Source of the DNA: Buchnera aphidicola (Sitobion avenae)
GTDB taxonomy: Bacteria > Pseudomonadota > Gammaproteobacteria > Enterobacterales > Enterobacteriaceae
DNA length: 64,000 nt
NCBI RefSeq assembly: GCF_005082585.1
Contig: NZ_CP034855.1
Coordinates: 248,001 to 312,000 of the forward strand
Reading direction: 5' to 3'
Shown: piece by piece, positions 1-9,748 of the stretch
How positions within the stretch are numbered: the stretch's first letter is position 1
Layout: each line of letters begins with the position of its first letter
The notes under the pieces: model-generated
Database searches by the model: none
The model's input: only the letters and a program-made list of their open reading frames with translations
Told to the model about the DNA's origin: nothing
Program-made: the position numbers and the translations under genes

Positions 1-829
1 TCTAATGCTATTGATGTAATGACGCTGACTTATACTAAGTTATAAATTATAGGTTTCTTATTATAAGGATCTCAATTAAATGTGAAATATATTTTTTTTG
101 AAGTAATAATTTCGATAAGTGCCTGTTGTACTAATTGAATTATTTTTTAAACATACGAGTAAAAGTGTCAATTTTTTCTTATTAATTAGTTTTTGAATTA
201 CAATAATTTTATAATTTTGTTTACGTTATTTTTTTATTAATACATATTGTATATGATCTACAGTAAAAACGTTTACCAAAACTAGAAAGATTAATTTCTA
301 TTCTATTTAAATCTTTTTCTATAAATATTCTAAAATAATTTTTAGCAAGTTTTATGTTTTGGTCTCCAGAAAGATGTGTTTTTCTTATTTTTTTTATAAG
401 GATAACTAGTTGATTTTTTTAGCACCTAATCCCCATATATGAATTAATAGGCTAATTATAATATCTAATTTTTCATTAATTTTTATTAACATTTAGAACT
501 TTTACAGTAATATTAAAAAAATTTTTATTGATGAGTTGTGGTTGATTTTTTCATTTTTATTAAATTGAGGTGCTATAGAATTTTTTCTTCAAGCATGAAA
601 TCATTTTTTCATCTTGATCTAAATATGTTTATATTAATTTTTTTATGTATATTTTTTCTAAATCAGGAATTTTAACATACCAATTATGTCCCTATAGTTT
701 TTCTATAAAATATTGTAATATTTTTTTCTTTATTTTAAAGGTTTATTATAAAAATTAATTTTTATCAATATAATGCAAAAAGACTATAAATTAAATAAGA
801 AAATAAAATTATATGTATTTTAAAAGCAT
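1..829 (-). pseudogene. apbE: decayed apbE (FMN transferase lipoprotein), cut by the window edge
   Basis: No intact reading frame is present, but the reverse complement reads as ApbE in order with frameshifts and stops. A possible ATG is at 829-827, followed by a hydrophobic lipoprotein-like leader. Then come KTIGT (701-687), shifted to NWYVKIPD (685-662); LDQDEKMISCLKK near 630-590; LDIIISLLIHIWGLGAKK ending near 410, matching the E. coli ApbE DITVGPLVNLWGFGPEK region; IEINLSSFGKRF near 300-265, matching the IDLS-VGEGYAADHL loop; ISTTGTYRNYY (135-103); and DPYNKKPIIYNLV-stop-VSVITSIALE (71-1), matching the HVIDPxTGxP and SVTV segments. Spacing fits the family's roughly 350 residues, so only the C-terminal part lies beyond the left edge. 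ApbE attaches FMN to Rnf/Nqr subunits. The identity is inferred by eye from my memory of the family. Confidence 0.8.
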
Positions 830-1013
830 TAAATATTTATTGTTTTATAGTTTTTTCTGATCTTGATATTAGTATAAATTTTTATATTATAGATATTAAC
901 AAGCAATGGAGTTAAATTTTAATGGAGTGTATAATAAAAATTTATTCCATTGCATAATGCATTATAATAATTTTTTTATCTACATATTAGATTGTAATTA
1001 TGAGAAAGAAATA
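830..1013. other. degP upstream region with short inverted repeat
   Basis: Noncoding AT-rich stretch between the decayed apbE start and degP. It holds an 8-bp inverted repeat, GCAATGGA (903-910) and TCCATTGC (946-953), and a TATAAT-like box at 930-935 without a convincing -35 element. An open frame runs into degP from 906, but its residues do not resemble a signal peptide, so it is treated as leader rather than coding sequence. Confidence 0.35.
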
Positions 1014-2450
1014 ATGAAAAAATCAGCTATAATATCAAGTGAAATAATTCTGATTTTAACGCTATTACTAAGTTTTGGAATGTCTTGGAACGATATTACT
1101 CCTGCTATAAAAAATAGCACTGTTTCGAAAGAAACATCTCCTAGTTTAGCGCCAATGTTAGAAAAAGTTATGCCTTCAGTAATTAGCATTAATATTGAAG
1201 GAAGTACTGTTGTGCATACTTCTCGGTTGCCTCATCAATTTAAACCATTTTTTGGTGATAACTCTCCTTTTTGTCAGGATAATTCACCATTTCGAAATTC
1301 TCCTTTTTGCCGAGTTCATCCTAATTCTGATAATAAAAATGAAAAATTTCACGCATTAGGTTCTGGTGTTATTATTAATGCTGATAAAGGATATGCAGTA
1401 ACAAATAATCATGTTGTTGAGCATGCAAACAAAATTCATGTCCAATTAAGTGATGGACGTCGTTATGAAGCTCGAGTAATTGGCAAGGATTCGCGTTCTG
1501 ATATTGCTTTAATACAATTAAAAAATGCAAATAATTTAAGTGCGATAAAAATTGCTGATTCTGATACTTTGCGGGTAGGAGATTATACTGTAGCTATCGG
1601 TAATCCATATGGTCTTGGAGAAACTGTTACTTCAGGTATTATTTCTGCGTTAGGACGAAGTGGTTTAAATATTGAGCATTATGAAAATTTCATTCAAACT
1701 GATGCAGCAATTAATCGAGGCAATTCTGGTGGAGCATTAGTTAATTTAAACGGCGAATTAATAGGAATTAACACTGCTATTTTAGCTCCAGATGGTGGAA
1801 ATATTGGAATTGGATTTGCTATTCCCGGAAATATGGTAAAAAATTTAACTGCACAAATGGTTCAATATGGACAAGTAAGACGAGGGGAATTGGGCATAAT
1901 AGGTATGGAATTAAACTCAGATTTGGCACAAATTATGAAAATTAATGCACAAAAAGGTGCTTTTGTTAGTCGAGTTTTACCTGATTCTTCTGCATTTGAA
2001 GCAGGTATCCGAGCGGGTGATATTATTGTTTTTTTAAATAAAAAACCTATTTCTAGTTTCGCAGCATTACGTGCTGAAATAGGATCTTTGCCAGTAAAAA
2101 CTAAAATGGAATTAGGAATATTTCGAGAAGGAAAAATTAAAACTATTTTAGTTGAATTAAAACATTCTATAAAACACAATTTAAATTCAGAAAATAATTA
2201 TATAGGAATTGAAGGTGTAAATTTAAGTGATTATGTATCTAATGAACAAAAAGGAGTAAAAGTAGAAAATGTAAAATTAAATACTCCTGCATCAAGAATT
2301 GGTTTTAAAAAAAATGATATTATTATTGGAGTTAATCAGAAATTAATAAATTCTTTAGAAGAATTAAAAATAATTTTAGATAGTAAGCCTAAAATATTAG
2401 TTTTTAATGTAAAAAGAGGCAATGATAGTATATACCTAGTCAGTGAATAA
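1014..2450 (+). CDS. degP: periplasmic serine protease/chaperone DegP (HtrA)
   Basis: DegP degrades or refolds misfolded envelope proteins in the periplasm. From the ATG at 1014 the product is 478 residues, close to the 474 of E. coli. It has an N-terminal hydrophobic export segment (MKKSAIISSEIILILTLLLS), a trypsin-like domain and two PDZ domains. The catalytic triad is intact: His133 in TNNHVV, Asp163 in SRSDIAL and Ser238 in GNSGGAL. The LA-loop cysteines (SPFCQ and SPFCR) are also kept. An in-frame ATG upstream at 906 would add 36 residues unlike any signal peptide. The 1014 start is preceded by a purine-rich GAGAAAGAA and begins the expected leader. A strong terminator follows directly. 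Confidence 0.96.
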   Translation: MKKSAIISSEIILILTLLLSFGMSWNDITPAIKNSTVSKETSPSLAPMLEKVMPSVISINIEGSTVVHTSRLPHQFKPFFGDNSPFCQDNSPFRNSPFCRVHPNSDNKNEKFHALGSGVIINADKGYAVTNNHVVEHANKIHVQLSDGRRYEARVIGKDSRSDIALIQLKNANNLSAIKIADSDTLRVGDYTVAIGNPYGLGETVTSGIISALGRSGLNIEHYENFIQTDAAINRGNSGGALVNLNGELIGINTAILAPDGGNIGIGFAIPGNMVKNLTAQMVQYGQVRRGELGIIGMELNSDLAQIMKINAQKGAFVSRVLPDSSAFEAGIRAGDIIVFLNKKPISSFAALRAEIGSLPVKTKMELGIFREGKIKTILVELKHSIKHNLNSENNYIGIEGVNLSDYVSNEQKGVKVENVKLNTPASRIGFKKNDIIIGVNQKLINSLEELKIILDSKPKILVFNVKRGNDSIYLVSE

Positions 2451-2464
2451 TGATTATATTAGTT

Positions 2465-2493
2465 CCGCCCGAAAAAATACGGGCGGTTTTTTT
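2465..2493 (+). terminator. rho-independent terminator of degP
   Basis: A perfect 7-bp GC-only stem, CCGCCCG (2465-2471) with CGGGCGG (2480-2486), closes an 8-nt loop and is followed by seven T residues. It stands out sharply from the surrounding AT-rich DNA. It sits 14 bp after the degP stop and 3 bp from the convergent dapD stop. The T run is only on the plus-strand side, so it should act on degP transcripts. Confidence 0.9.
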
Positions 2494-2496
2494 AAT

Positions 2497-3321
2497 TTAT
2501 ATCGCATTGCGTAATAATTGATTAATCTCTGTTTTGCTTAAAGTTTTTAAATCTACTTTTTTTACAATGATAGCAGCATAAAGATTGTAATTTTTATTTT
2601 TAGACGGCAAACTACCAGAAACGACTACGGAATGAGCAGGTACTTTTCCATAAAAAATTTTCCCGTTTTCTCTATCATAAATTTTAGTGCTTTTTCCAAT
2701 AAAAACACCCATAGAAATCACGCAACCCTTTTCTACAATAACTCCTTCTACAATTTCAGATCGTGCACCAATAAAACAATCATCTTCAATAATTGTAGGA
2801 TTGTTTTGTAGAGGTTCTAAAACACCTCCTATACCAACACCTCCGGATATGTGTACGTTTTTACCAATTTGAGCACAAGAGCCCACAGTAGCCCAAGTAT
2901 CTATCATAGTTCCTTGATCAATATAGGCGCCTATATTTATATAAGAAGGCATAATCACTGTATTATAATTAATAAAAGAGCCATATCTTATTGTTGCTGG
3001 TGGTACAATGCGTATTTTTTCTCTTGCGAACTTTTCTTCAGTGTATTCTTCATATTTTAATGGGATCTTATCATAATAATTAGTACAACTGCCTTTTATA
3101 AAATTATTTTTTTTTATATACATGTATAATAAAACTGCTTTTTTTAACCATTCATGAGTAATCCAATGATCATCTTTTTTTTCTGCAATTCTAATTATAC
3201 CATTGTTTAATAATTTAATAACCTGTGAAACGGTTTCAAAAATATCGTGATTAATATTATTAATATCAATTTTATTTTTATTTTCGTACGCTTCTTCAAC
3301 TATTTTTTTTAATTCTTGCAT
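2497..3321 (-). CDS. dapD: tetrahydrodipicolinate N-succinyltransferase
   Basis: DapD transfers a succinyl group from succinyl-CoA to tetrahydrodipicolinate in the diaminopimelate/lysine pathway in the cytoplasm. The pathway feeds peptidoglycan and, in this symbiosis, lysine for the aphid. The product is 274 residues, the E. coli length. A helical N-terminal domain (about residues 1-100) is followed by a left-handed beta-helix with hexapeptide repeats (for example [20 protein letters not shown] and [14 protein letters not shown]) and a short C-terminal part. The gene is convergent with degP and lies 70 bp downstream of map on the same strand. Confidence 0.96.
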   Translation of the reverse strand: MQELKKIVEEAYENKNKIDINNINHDIFETVSQVIKLLNNGIIRIAEKKDDHWITHEWLKKAVLLYMYIKKNNFIKGSCTNYYDKIPLKYEEYTEEKFAREKIRIVPPATIRYGSFINYNTVIMPSYINIGAYIDQGTMIDTWATVGSCAQIGKNVHISGGVGIGGVLEPLQNNPTIIEDDCFIGARSEIVEGVIVEKGCVISMGVFIGKSTKIYDRENGKIFYGKVPAHSVVVSGSLPSKNKNYNLYAAIIVKKVDLKTLSKTEINQLLRNAI

Positions 3322-3391
3322 CTTTTAATTTAACCTAATATGTTATTAATAAATAAGAAATTTATTTTAATCTATACAAATATTTAAAAAT

Positions 3392-4186
3392 TTAATTTGT
3401 GTTAACTAATTTTCGAGAAATGTTTTCATCTTTTTGCCATGTTAAAATTTCACACCCATATTCTGTTACTAACACAGTATGTTCATATTGTGCTGATAAA
3501 GAATGATCTTTAGTTTTTACAGTCCATCCATCTTTCATACACTCTACTTGAGAATTTCCAGAATTAATCATGGGTTCAATGGTAAAAATCATTCCTTTTT
3601 CTAAGATAATATTATTTTCTTTGTTTTGATAGTGTAGTACATGAGGTTCTTCATGAAAATCACGACCGATACCATGACCGCAATATTCTTTTACAACAGA
3701 AAAATTATGTTTTTCAACATAATTTTGAATAATTCTACCAACTTTGTATAAAGGTATGCCTGGTTTAACTGTTTTTAAAGAGAGGTAAAGGCTTTCTTGA
3801 GCAATTTGACACAAACGTTTAGATAAAAGACTAGTTTTACCTATAAAAAACATTTTTGAAACATCACCATAATAGTTATTTTTCATAACTGCTACATCTA
3901 TATTAACTATATCTCCTTCTTTGAATATTTGATTTTTATTGGGAATTCCATGACATACTACATCATTAATGGAAATACAAATAGATTTTGGAAATCCATG
4001 ATAGCCTAAACATGCTGGAATAGCTTTTTGTTTGTAAACAATATAATCATGACAAATTTTATTGATATCTTCAGTGCTTATCTTTGGTTGAAGATGTTCT
4101 TTAATCATTTCCAACACTTCAGCTGCTAATTTTCCAGATGTTCGTATTTTTGCAATTTCTGATTCTGTTTTAATTATACAACTCAT
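3392..4186 (-). CDS. map: methionine aminopeptidase type I
   Basis: Removes the N-terminal methionine of nascent proteins in the cytoplasm. At 264 residues it equals the E. coli enzyme. All five metal ligands of the pita-bread fold can be read: Asp in VNIDVAV, Asp in YYGDVSK, His in CGHGIG, Glu in TIEPM and Glu in QYEHT; the catalytic His in FHEEPH is also present. The gene is divergent from rpsB across a 251-bp AT-rich spacer, the same arrangement as in E. coli. Confidence 0.96.
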   Translation of the reverse strand: MSCIIKTESEIAKIRTSGKLAAEVLEMIKEHLQPKISTEDINKICHDYIVYKQKAIPACLGYHGFPKSICISINDVVCHGIPNKNQIFKEGDIVNIDVAVMKNNYYGDVSKMFFIGKTSLLSKRLCQIAQESLYLSLKTVKPGIPLYKVGRIIQNYVEKHNFSVVKEYCGHGIGRDFHEEPHVLHYQNKENNIILEKGMIFTIEPMINSGNSQVECMKDGWTVKTKDHSLSAQYEHTVLVTEYGCEILTWQKDENISRKLVNTN

Positions 4187-4437
4187 AATATTTTGCCATT
4201 TTTTTGTGTCAATTTTTTAAATTTCAAATATATATAAATTATACTTTAAAATAGATATTTTTTTAAAATTTAATGATAAAATTATATAAATAATTAATAA
4301 TTATTCGTTTTTTTAATATAAAAATATGATATAAATTATTTTATATAATATACAAAATAAAAATTAAGATATTAATCTTTAGTTTTATTACATATAATAT
4401 TTTAAAGCTATTTAATATTTTAAAATTAGAGGTAATT

Positions 4438-5172
4438 ATGGAAATAGTATCAATGCGTGATATGTTAAAAGCAGGAGTTCATTTCGGTCATCAAACACGT
4501 TATTGGAATCCAAAAATGAAACCTTTTATTTTTGGAACCCGCAATAGAGTTCATATTATTAATTTAGAAAAGACGCTACCAATGTTCAATTTCGCTCTTT
4601 CTGAATTAAGAAAAATTTCTTTAAGAAAAGGAAAAATATTATTTGTAGGTACTAAAAGAGCGGCTAGTCAAGGAATAAAAGAGTCTGCTATTAATTGTGA
4701 ACAATTTTATGTGAATTATCGTTGGTTAGGTGGAATGCTGACAAATTGGAAAACTGTGCGACAATCTATAAAGCGTTTAAAAGATCTAGAAATAGAATCT
4801 AAAGATGGTACTTTTTCTAAATTAACTAAAAAAGAAGCGTTAATAAGATCACGTGAACTGTATAAATTAGAAAATAGTTTAGGCGGAATTAAAAATATGG
4901 GAGGATTACCTGATTGCTTATTTATTATTGATGCCGCACATGAAAATATTGCAATAAGAGAAGCTAATAATTTAGGAATCCCTGTATTTGCCATAGTTGA
5001 TACTAATTCCAATCCTGATGGGGTAGATTACATTATACCTGGAAATGATGATGCTATTCGTTCGGTTAATCTATATTTAAAATACGTATCAACTATTGTT
5101 TCTAAGACTAATAATCAAAATTCCTTAGATAAGGAATTAATTAATTTTAAAAAAAATACAGATGTTCAATAA
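4438..5172 (+). CDS. rpsB: 30S ribosomal protein S2
   Basis: Small-subunit ribosomal protein S2, needed for S1 docking and translation initiation. The 244-residue product begins with the family signature [20 protein letters not shown] and has [17 protein letters not shown] near residues 148-165. It covers the same span as E. coli S2 (241 residues). A good ribosome-binding site, AGAGGT (4427-4432), precedes the ATG. It heads a same-strand series with tsf, pyrH and frr, the conserved E. coli order. A TATAAT-like box lies at 4393-4398 in the spacer, but its -35 match is poor. Confidence 0.97.
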   Translation: MEIVSMRDMLKAGVHFGHQTRYWNPKMKPFIFGTRNRVHIINLEKTLPMFNFALSELRKISLRKGKILFVGTKRAASQGIKESAINCEQFYVNYRWLGGMLTNWKTVRQSIKRLKDLEIESKDGTFSKLTKKEALIRSRELYKLENSLGGIKNMGGLPDCLFIIDAAHENIAIREANNLGIPVFAIVDTNSNPDGVDYIIPGNDDAIRSVNLYLKYVSTIVSKTNNQNSLDKELINFKKNTDVQ

Positions 5173-5247
5173 AAGCCATTGATTTAAATTTTTTTAAAAA
5201 AATCCTTATGAAATTTAAATGAATAATTCATAAAAAAGGAAACTAAT

Positions 5248-6057
5248 ATGACGATTACCAATGTTAACTCTTGTCTTATTAAAGAACTAAGATTTCGTAC
5301 AGGAGCAGGTTTCTTAGAATGCAAAAGAGCATTGTTAGAAGAAAATGGCGATATTGAGTCAGCGATTGATAACTTGCGTAAAGTAGGAAAATTAACTGCT
5401 GAAAAAAAAACAAAGAATGTTACTAATCAAGGTATGATTTTTTCAAAAATTCAAAATAATATTGGTGTTATGCTTGAATTAAATTGTGAAACTGATTTTG
5501 TATCTAAAGATAATTCGTTTATTTGTTTAGGTGAAGAAATCATATCAAAGGCATTAGAAAGTAAATTAAAAGAGATTGATCAGGTAAAAAATATTTTTGA
5601 GTCAAAGAGAACAGATTTGGTTTTCAAAGTAGGTGAGAATATTAATATACGTCGCTTCTATTTTATGGAAGGCGAAAATATTTTTTCGTATCTTCATGGA
5701 ACTCGTATTGGTGTTTTAGTCAGCGCTAGTTCTTTAGATAAAATAATATTAAAAAACATTGCTATGCATATAGCTGCAAGTAAGCCAGAATATTTATGCC
5801 CAAAAAATGTATCTAGTGCGGTTTTTGATCGTGAATATCAAATTCAATTAGAATTAGCGAATGCTCTTAAAAAACCTCCTAATTTGTTAAAAAAAATTAT
5901 AGATGGAAGAATGAATAAATTTGTTAATAATATCTCCTTGACAGGTCAGAGTTTTATCATGGACCCTTCAAAAACAGTAGGAGATATTTTAAATCAAAAC
6001 AGTGCATATATTATGTCTTTTATCAGATTTGAACTAGGTGAAGTTATCTCTAAATAA
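5248..6057 (+). CDS. tsf: elongation factor Ts
   Basis: EF-Ts is the guanine nucleotide exchange factor of EF-Tu. The 269-residue product has the N-terminal UBA-like domain ([20 protein letters not shown]) and the TDFV exchange motif ([10 protein letters not shown], near residue 80) that inserts by the EF-Tu Mg site. It ends at [12 protein letters not shown], about 14 residues short of E. coli EF-Ts, so the last helix of the C-terminal module is missing. The distance from rpsB is 75 bp; AAGGAAAC precedes the ATG. Confidence 0.97.
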   Translation: MTITNVNSCLIKELRFRTGAGFLECKRALLEENGDIESAIDNLRKVGKLTAEKKTKNVTNQGMIFSKIQNNIGVMLELNCETDFVSKDNSFICLGEEIISKALESKLKEIDQVKNIFESKRTDLVFKVGENINIRRFYFMEGENIFSYLHGTRIGVLVSASSLDKIILKNIAMHIAASKPEYLCPKNVSSAVFDREYQIQLELANALKKPPNLLKKIIDGRMNKFVNNISLTGQSFIMDPSKTVGDILNQNSAYIMSFIRFELGEVISK

Positions 6058-6107
6058 ACTATAGATTTAAAACATATTAATATAAAAATATATTTAGGTT
6101 GAGAAAT

Positions 6108-6836
6108 ATGTCTACAAATAAGAAGTTTATATATCGACGTATTTTATTAAAGATAAGTGGAGAAGTATTACAAGGAGTTAATAAATTTGGTATTGATATA
6201 AATTCTTTAAAAAGAATAGCAAAAGAAGTGCAAGCTATAGTAAATATTGGAATTCAAGTAGGTTTAGTTATAGGTAGTGGTAATTTATTTCGTGGTGCAG
6301 AATTATCTAAATTAGGTCTTAAACGAGTAGCTGCTGACCATATTGGTATATTATCAACAGTTATAAATAGTTTGGCTATGAGAGATACAATAAATTCAAT
6401 TTCTTCTATTAAAACTTGTTTAATGTCTGCAATTCCGTTAAATGGTATCTGTGAAATATATAGTTGTGAACGAGCAATAAATTTATTATCTAATAATGTT
6501 GTTATTATTTTTGCCGCAGGGACGGGAAATCCCTTTTTTACAACGGATTCAGCCGCCTGTCTACGAGGTATTGAAATAGAATCTGATATCATTTTAAAAG
6601 GTACTAAAGTAGATGGAGTATATTCAAAAGATCCAAAAAAAGATAATAATGCTATTTTATATAGACAATTAACATATAAAGATGTTCTTAAAAAAGAATT
6701 AAAAGTAATGGATTTAGCAGCTTTTACACTAGCTCGAGACTATCATTTACCCATTCGAGTTTTTAATATAAACAAACCAGGATCTTTATATCGTATTATG
6801 ATAGGCAATGATGAAGGAACTCTTATCACTAGATAA
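6108..6836 (+). CDS. pyrH: UMP kinase
   Basis: Phosphorylates UMP to UDP in pyrimidine nucleotide synthesis. The product is 242 residues (E. coli 241). The amino-acid-kinase features are clear: [14 protein letters not shown] at the N-terminus, [13 protein letters not shown], and the [16 protein letters not shown] segment. The ATG at 6108 is chosen because [15 protein letters not shown] aligns directly with the E. coli N-terminus. An in-frame TTG at 6099 would add three residues and overlaps the likely AGGTTGAGA ribosome-binding region. Confidence 0.96.
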   Translation: MSTNKKFIYRRILLKISGEVLQGVNKFGIDINSLKRIAKEVQAIVNIGIQVGLVIGSGNLFRGAELSKLGLKRVAADHIGILSTVINSLAMRDTINSISSIKTCLMSAIPLNGICEIYSCERAINLLSNNVVIIFAAGTGNPFFTTDSAACLRGIEIESDIILKGTKVDGVYSKDPKKDNNAILYRQLTYKDVLKKELKVMDLAAFTLARDYHLPIRVFNINKPGSLYRIMIGNDEGTLITR

Positions 6837-6914
6837 ATTTTTAAAAAATATTAATAATATTTATTTTTCAAAATAATGTCTTTTAAATATGAAATATATT
6901 ATATAGGTGATAAT

Positions 6915-7472
6915 GTGATTAATCAGATTAAAACAAAAACTTGCGAACAAATGGAAACATGTATTCAAACATTTCAGAACAATATTAATAATATCAAAAC
7001 TGGTCGAGCATCACCCACATTACTTCATAATATTTATATTGAATATTTTGGTTCTAAAACTTCTTTACGTCAAGTATCTAATATAATCGTTGAAGATACT
7101 CATACTCTTAAAATTAACGTTTTTGATGATTCTATTACATCTTTAATCAGAAAAGCTATTTTGAATTCAGATCTTGATTTAAATCCAATTTTACAGGGAA
7201 AAGATATACTAATACCAATACCAGTACTAACAGAAGAAAGAAGAAAGAAATTAATTAAGGTAATTCGCAATGATGCCGAAAATAGTCGTATTAAAATTCG
7301 TAATATTCGCAGAGATTCAAATGATAAGATTAAGAGACTTTTTAAAAATAAAATGATTAGTGAAGATAATGAACATATTTCACAAACTAAAATACAAATA
7401 ATGACAGATGAATATATAAAAAAAATAGATTCTATTTTATCTAAAAAAGAAATAGAACTGATGAAGTTTTAA
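6915..7472 (+). CDS. frr: ribosome recycling factor (GTG start)
   Basis: RRF splits post-termination ribosomes together with EF-G. The GTG at 6915 gives exactly 185 residues, the E. coli length, starting M-I-N-Q-I-K as against M-I-S-D-I-R. It is preceded by AGGTGA (6904-6909) at good spacing. An ATG 39 bp upstream would add 13 unrelated residues. Characteristic stretches include NIKTGRASPTLL, TLKINVFD and PVLTEERRKKLIK. It closes the rpsB-tsf-pyrH-frr group. Confidence 0.95.
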   Translation: MINQIKTKTCEQMETCIQTFQNNINNIKTGRASPTLLHNIYIEYFGSKTSLRQVSNIIVEDTHTLKINVFDDSITSLIRKAILNSDLDLNPILQGKDILIPIPVLTEERRKKLIKVIRNDAENSRIKIRNIRRDSNDKIKRLFKNKMISEDNEHISQTKIQIMTDEYIKKIDSILSKKEIELMKF

Positions 7473-7551
7473 AAATATATATATTATATCCGAAAGTCTA
7501 AATTAGAAAATTTATATAAAATTTAATAATTTTTTATTATCAAGAATATTT

Positions 7552-8748
7552 ATGAAAAAAATCACTATTTTAGGATCAACAGGTTCTGTGGGTATTAGCA
7601 CTTTATCTATTATTCAACAAAATCCAAATTTATTTAAGGTAGTTGCTTTAGTAGCCAATACAAATGTTTCTGCTATGTTAAAACAATGTGAATTATTTTC
7701 TCCCGATTGGGTAGCTATGAGAGATGAGAAATGCGCTTATATATTGAGAAAAAAATTAAAACGTAGAAAAATAAAAACTCAAGTACTTTTTGGAGAAAAA
7801 GATATTTGTGCATTAGCTTCATTAAAAGAGATAGATCAAGTTATATCTGCCATTGTGGGAATGGCTGGTTTATTGCCAACATTATCAGCAATAAAGGCTG
7901 GAAAAATAATATTATTAGCTAATAAAGAGTCTTTAATTACATGTGGCGATTTATTTATGAAAGCATTGTCTTTAAGTGGTGCTAAAGTTCTTCCTATTGA
8001 TAGTGAACACAATGCTATTTTCCAAGTTCTGCCTTCAGAAGTTCAAAAAAATTTAGGTACAGCTAATTTAAAAGAAAATAATATTAAGCATCTGATTTTA
8101 ACGGGTTCTGGAGGACCATTTTATAAATTTCCTTTATCTGATCTATCTAGTATAACTCCTGAGCAAGCATGTTCGCATCCCAATTGGTCCATGGGAAAAA
8201 AAATTTCTGTAGATTCAGCAACTATGATGAATAAAGGTTTGGAATATGTTGAAGCACGATGGTTGTTTAATGCTTTAGAATCTGAAGTTAAAATTTTAAT
8301 CCATCCCGAATCAATTATTCATTCTATGGTGCAGTATTCTGATGGTGCTTTATTAGCGCAATTATCAGTTCCTGATATGAGAATTTCTATTTCATATGCA
8401 ATGTCTTGGCCAGATCGTATTGATTCAGGGGTAGACTTTTTAAATTTTTCTAAAATAAATAACTTATCTTTTTTTGAGCCTAATTTTATTCAATTTCCAT
8501 GTTTGAAGTTAGCTATTGATTCTTTTTCTGAAGGTCAAGCTGCTATGATTGTTTTAAATGCTGTGAATGAAATTGCTGTAGCAGCTTTTCTTGAATCTAA
8601 AATTTCTTTTACTAAAATTTATGAGGTCAATATTGAAATATTAACATCTTTGTATTTTTCACAACCTCGTTGTATTGAAGATATTTTGGAAATTGATAGA
8701 AAAACAAGAATATTAGCTGAAAATAAAGTATTGTCTTTAGTATGTTGA
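7552..8748 (+). CDS. dxr: 1-deoxy-D-xylulose 5-phosphate reductoisomerase
   Basis: Dxr (IspC) makes methylerythritol phosphate, the committed step of the non-mevalonate isoprenoid pathway, using NADPH. The product is 398 residues, identical in length to E. coli. The dinucleotide-binding loop is GSTGSVGISTLSII; LLANKESLITCG and IDSEHNAIFQ hold the metal and substrate residues; GGPFYKF and MMNKGLEYVEARWLF follow. It lies next to uppS, which uses the resulting isoprenoids for undecaprenyl phosphate. Confidence 0.96.
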   Translation: MKKITILGSTGSVGISTLSIIQQNPNLFKVVALVANTNVSAMLKQCELFSPDWVAMRDEKCAYILRKKLKRRKIKTQVLFGEKDICALASLKEIDQVISAIVGMAGLLPTLSAIKAGKIILLANKESLITCGDLFMKALSLSGAKVLPIDSEHNAIFQVLPSEVQKNLGTANLKENNIKHLILTGSGGPFYKFPLSDLSSITPEQACSHPNWSMGKKISVDSATMMNKGLEYVEARWLFNALESEVKILIHPESIIHSMVQYSDGALLAQLSVPDMRISISYAMSWPDRIDSGVDFLNFSKINNLSFFEPNFIQFPCLKLAIDSFSEGQAAMIVLNAVNEIAVAAFLESKISFTKIYEVNIEILTSLYFSQPRCIEDILEIDRKTRILAENKVLSLVC

Positions 8749-8829
8749 CTATATATTATTAATTTATTAATTACTTAATTCAGAATATTTTAATAAAATT
8801 CTGTTTTTCAAGAGAAATATATATGTATT

Positions 8830-9585
8830 ATGAAGTATAAACCTTTATTAGAATACAAGAATAAACATCAAGAAATAAGTCCGTATCATGTGGCAATTAT
8901 TATGGATGGAAATGGACGATGGGCTAATCAACAAGGGAAAATACGCATTTTAGGTCATAAAGAAGGTTTTAAAGCAGTAAGAAAAGCCATAAAATTTTCT
9001 ATTAAAAAAAAAATAAAAATATTAACATTATATGCTTTTAGCAGCGAAAACTGGAATCGTCCGTTATGTGAAATTAATTCATTAATGGAATTGTTTGTAT
9101 TTGCATTAGACAGTGAAATTAAAAATTTAAAAAAATATAATATTAAATTAAAAGTTATTGGTGATATAACATATTTTAATAAAAAGTTACAAAAAAGTAT
9201 TTATAATGCAGAACAACTTACTTTAAATAATACTGGTTTAATTTTAAATATAGCTGCAAATTATGGTGGAAGATGGGATATAATTAAGGGTGTCAAGAAA
9301 ATTATTAATAAAGTTCAGCAAGGAGTTTTACAAATAAATAACATCAAAGAAAATACCCTCACTCAACATTTGTCTACTAGAAAACTTCTTCCAGTAGATT
9401 TAGTCATTAGAACAGGAGGAGAAAAGAGAATTAGTAACTTTTTATTATGGGAAATAGCTTATTCTGAATTGTATTTTACTGATGTTTTATGGCCTGATTT
9501 TGATCATAATATTTTCCAAAATGCTATAAATTCTTTCATATCTCGTGAACGTCGTTTTGGAGGATTTAAAGGATATGAGAAATAG
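8830..9585 (+). CDS. uppS: undecaprenyl diphosphate synthase
   Basis: A cis-prenyltransferase that builds the C55 lipid carrier for peptidoglycan. The 251-residue protein (E. coli 253) carries the signature HVAIIMDGNGRWANQQGK with the catalytic Asp, the LYAFSSENWNRP loop and the C-terminal RTGGEKRISNFLLWEIAYSE. In E. coli cdsA and rseP lie between uppS and bamA. Here the 163-bp spacer to bamA is too short for them and shows no readable trace. Confidence 0.96.
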   Translation: MKYKPLLEYKNKHQEISPYHVAIIMDGNGRWANQQGKIRILGHKEGFKAVRKAIKFSIKKKIKILTLYAFSSENWNRPLCEINSLMELFVFALDSEIKNLKKYNIKLKVIGDITYFNKKLQKSIYNAEQLTLNNTGLILNIAANYGGRWDIIKGVKKIINKVQQGVLQINNIKENTLTQHLSTRKLLPVDLVIRTGGEKRISNFLLWEIAYSELYFTDVLWPDFDHNIFQNAINSFISRERRFGGFKGYEK

Positions 9586-9748
9586 CATGTTTTTATATCA
9601 TTAACATTTTTTGATAAACAATTTAATGAAAAATACAAACAATAAATCAGTATCTTTTAAATTTACTTTATAATTTCTCCTAACTTGTAAATATTGCTAA
9701 TATATTCTACAAAGGAAGAAATCTATTGCAGGAAAAATTATAATAATA

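Noticed and set aside
906..1013. N-terminal extension of DegP from an ATG at 906
   Set aside because: The 36 extra residues do not resemble a signal peptide and would bury the real leader. The ATG at 1014 fits family length and export signal.
4187..4437. Possible hidden gene or riboswitch between map and rpsB
   Set aside because: Only AT-rich sequence with promoter-like strings. No readable coding trace or strong hairpin.
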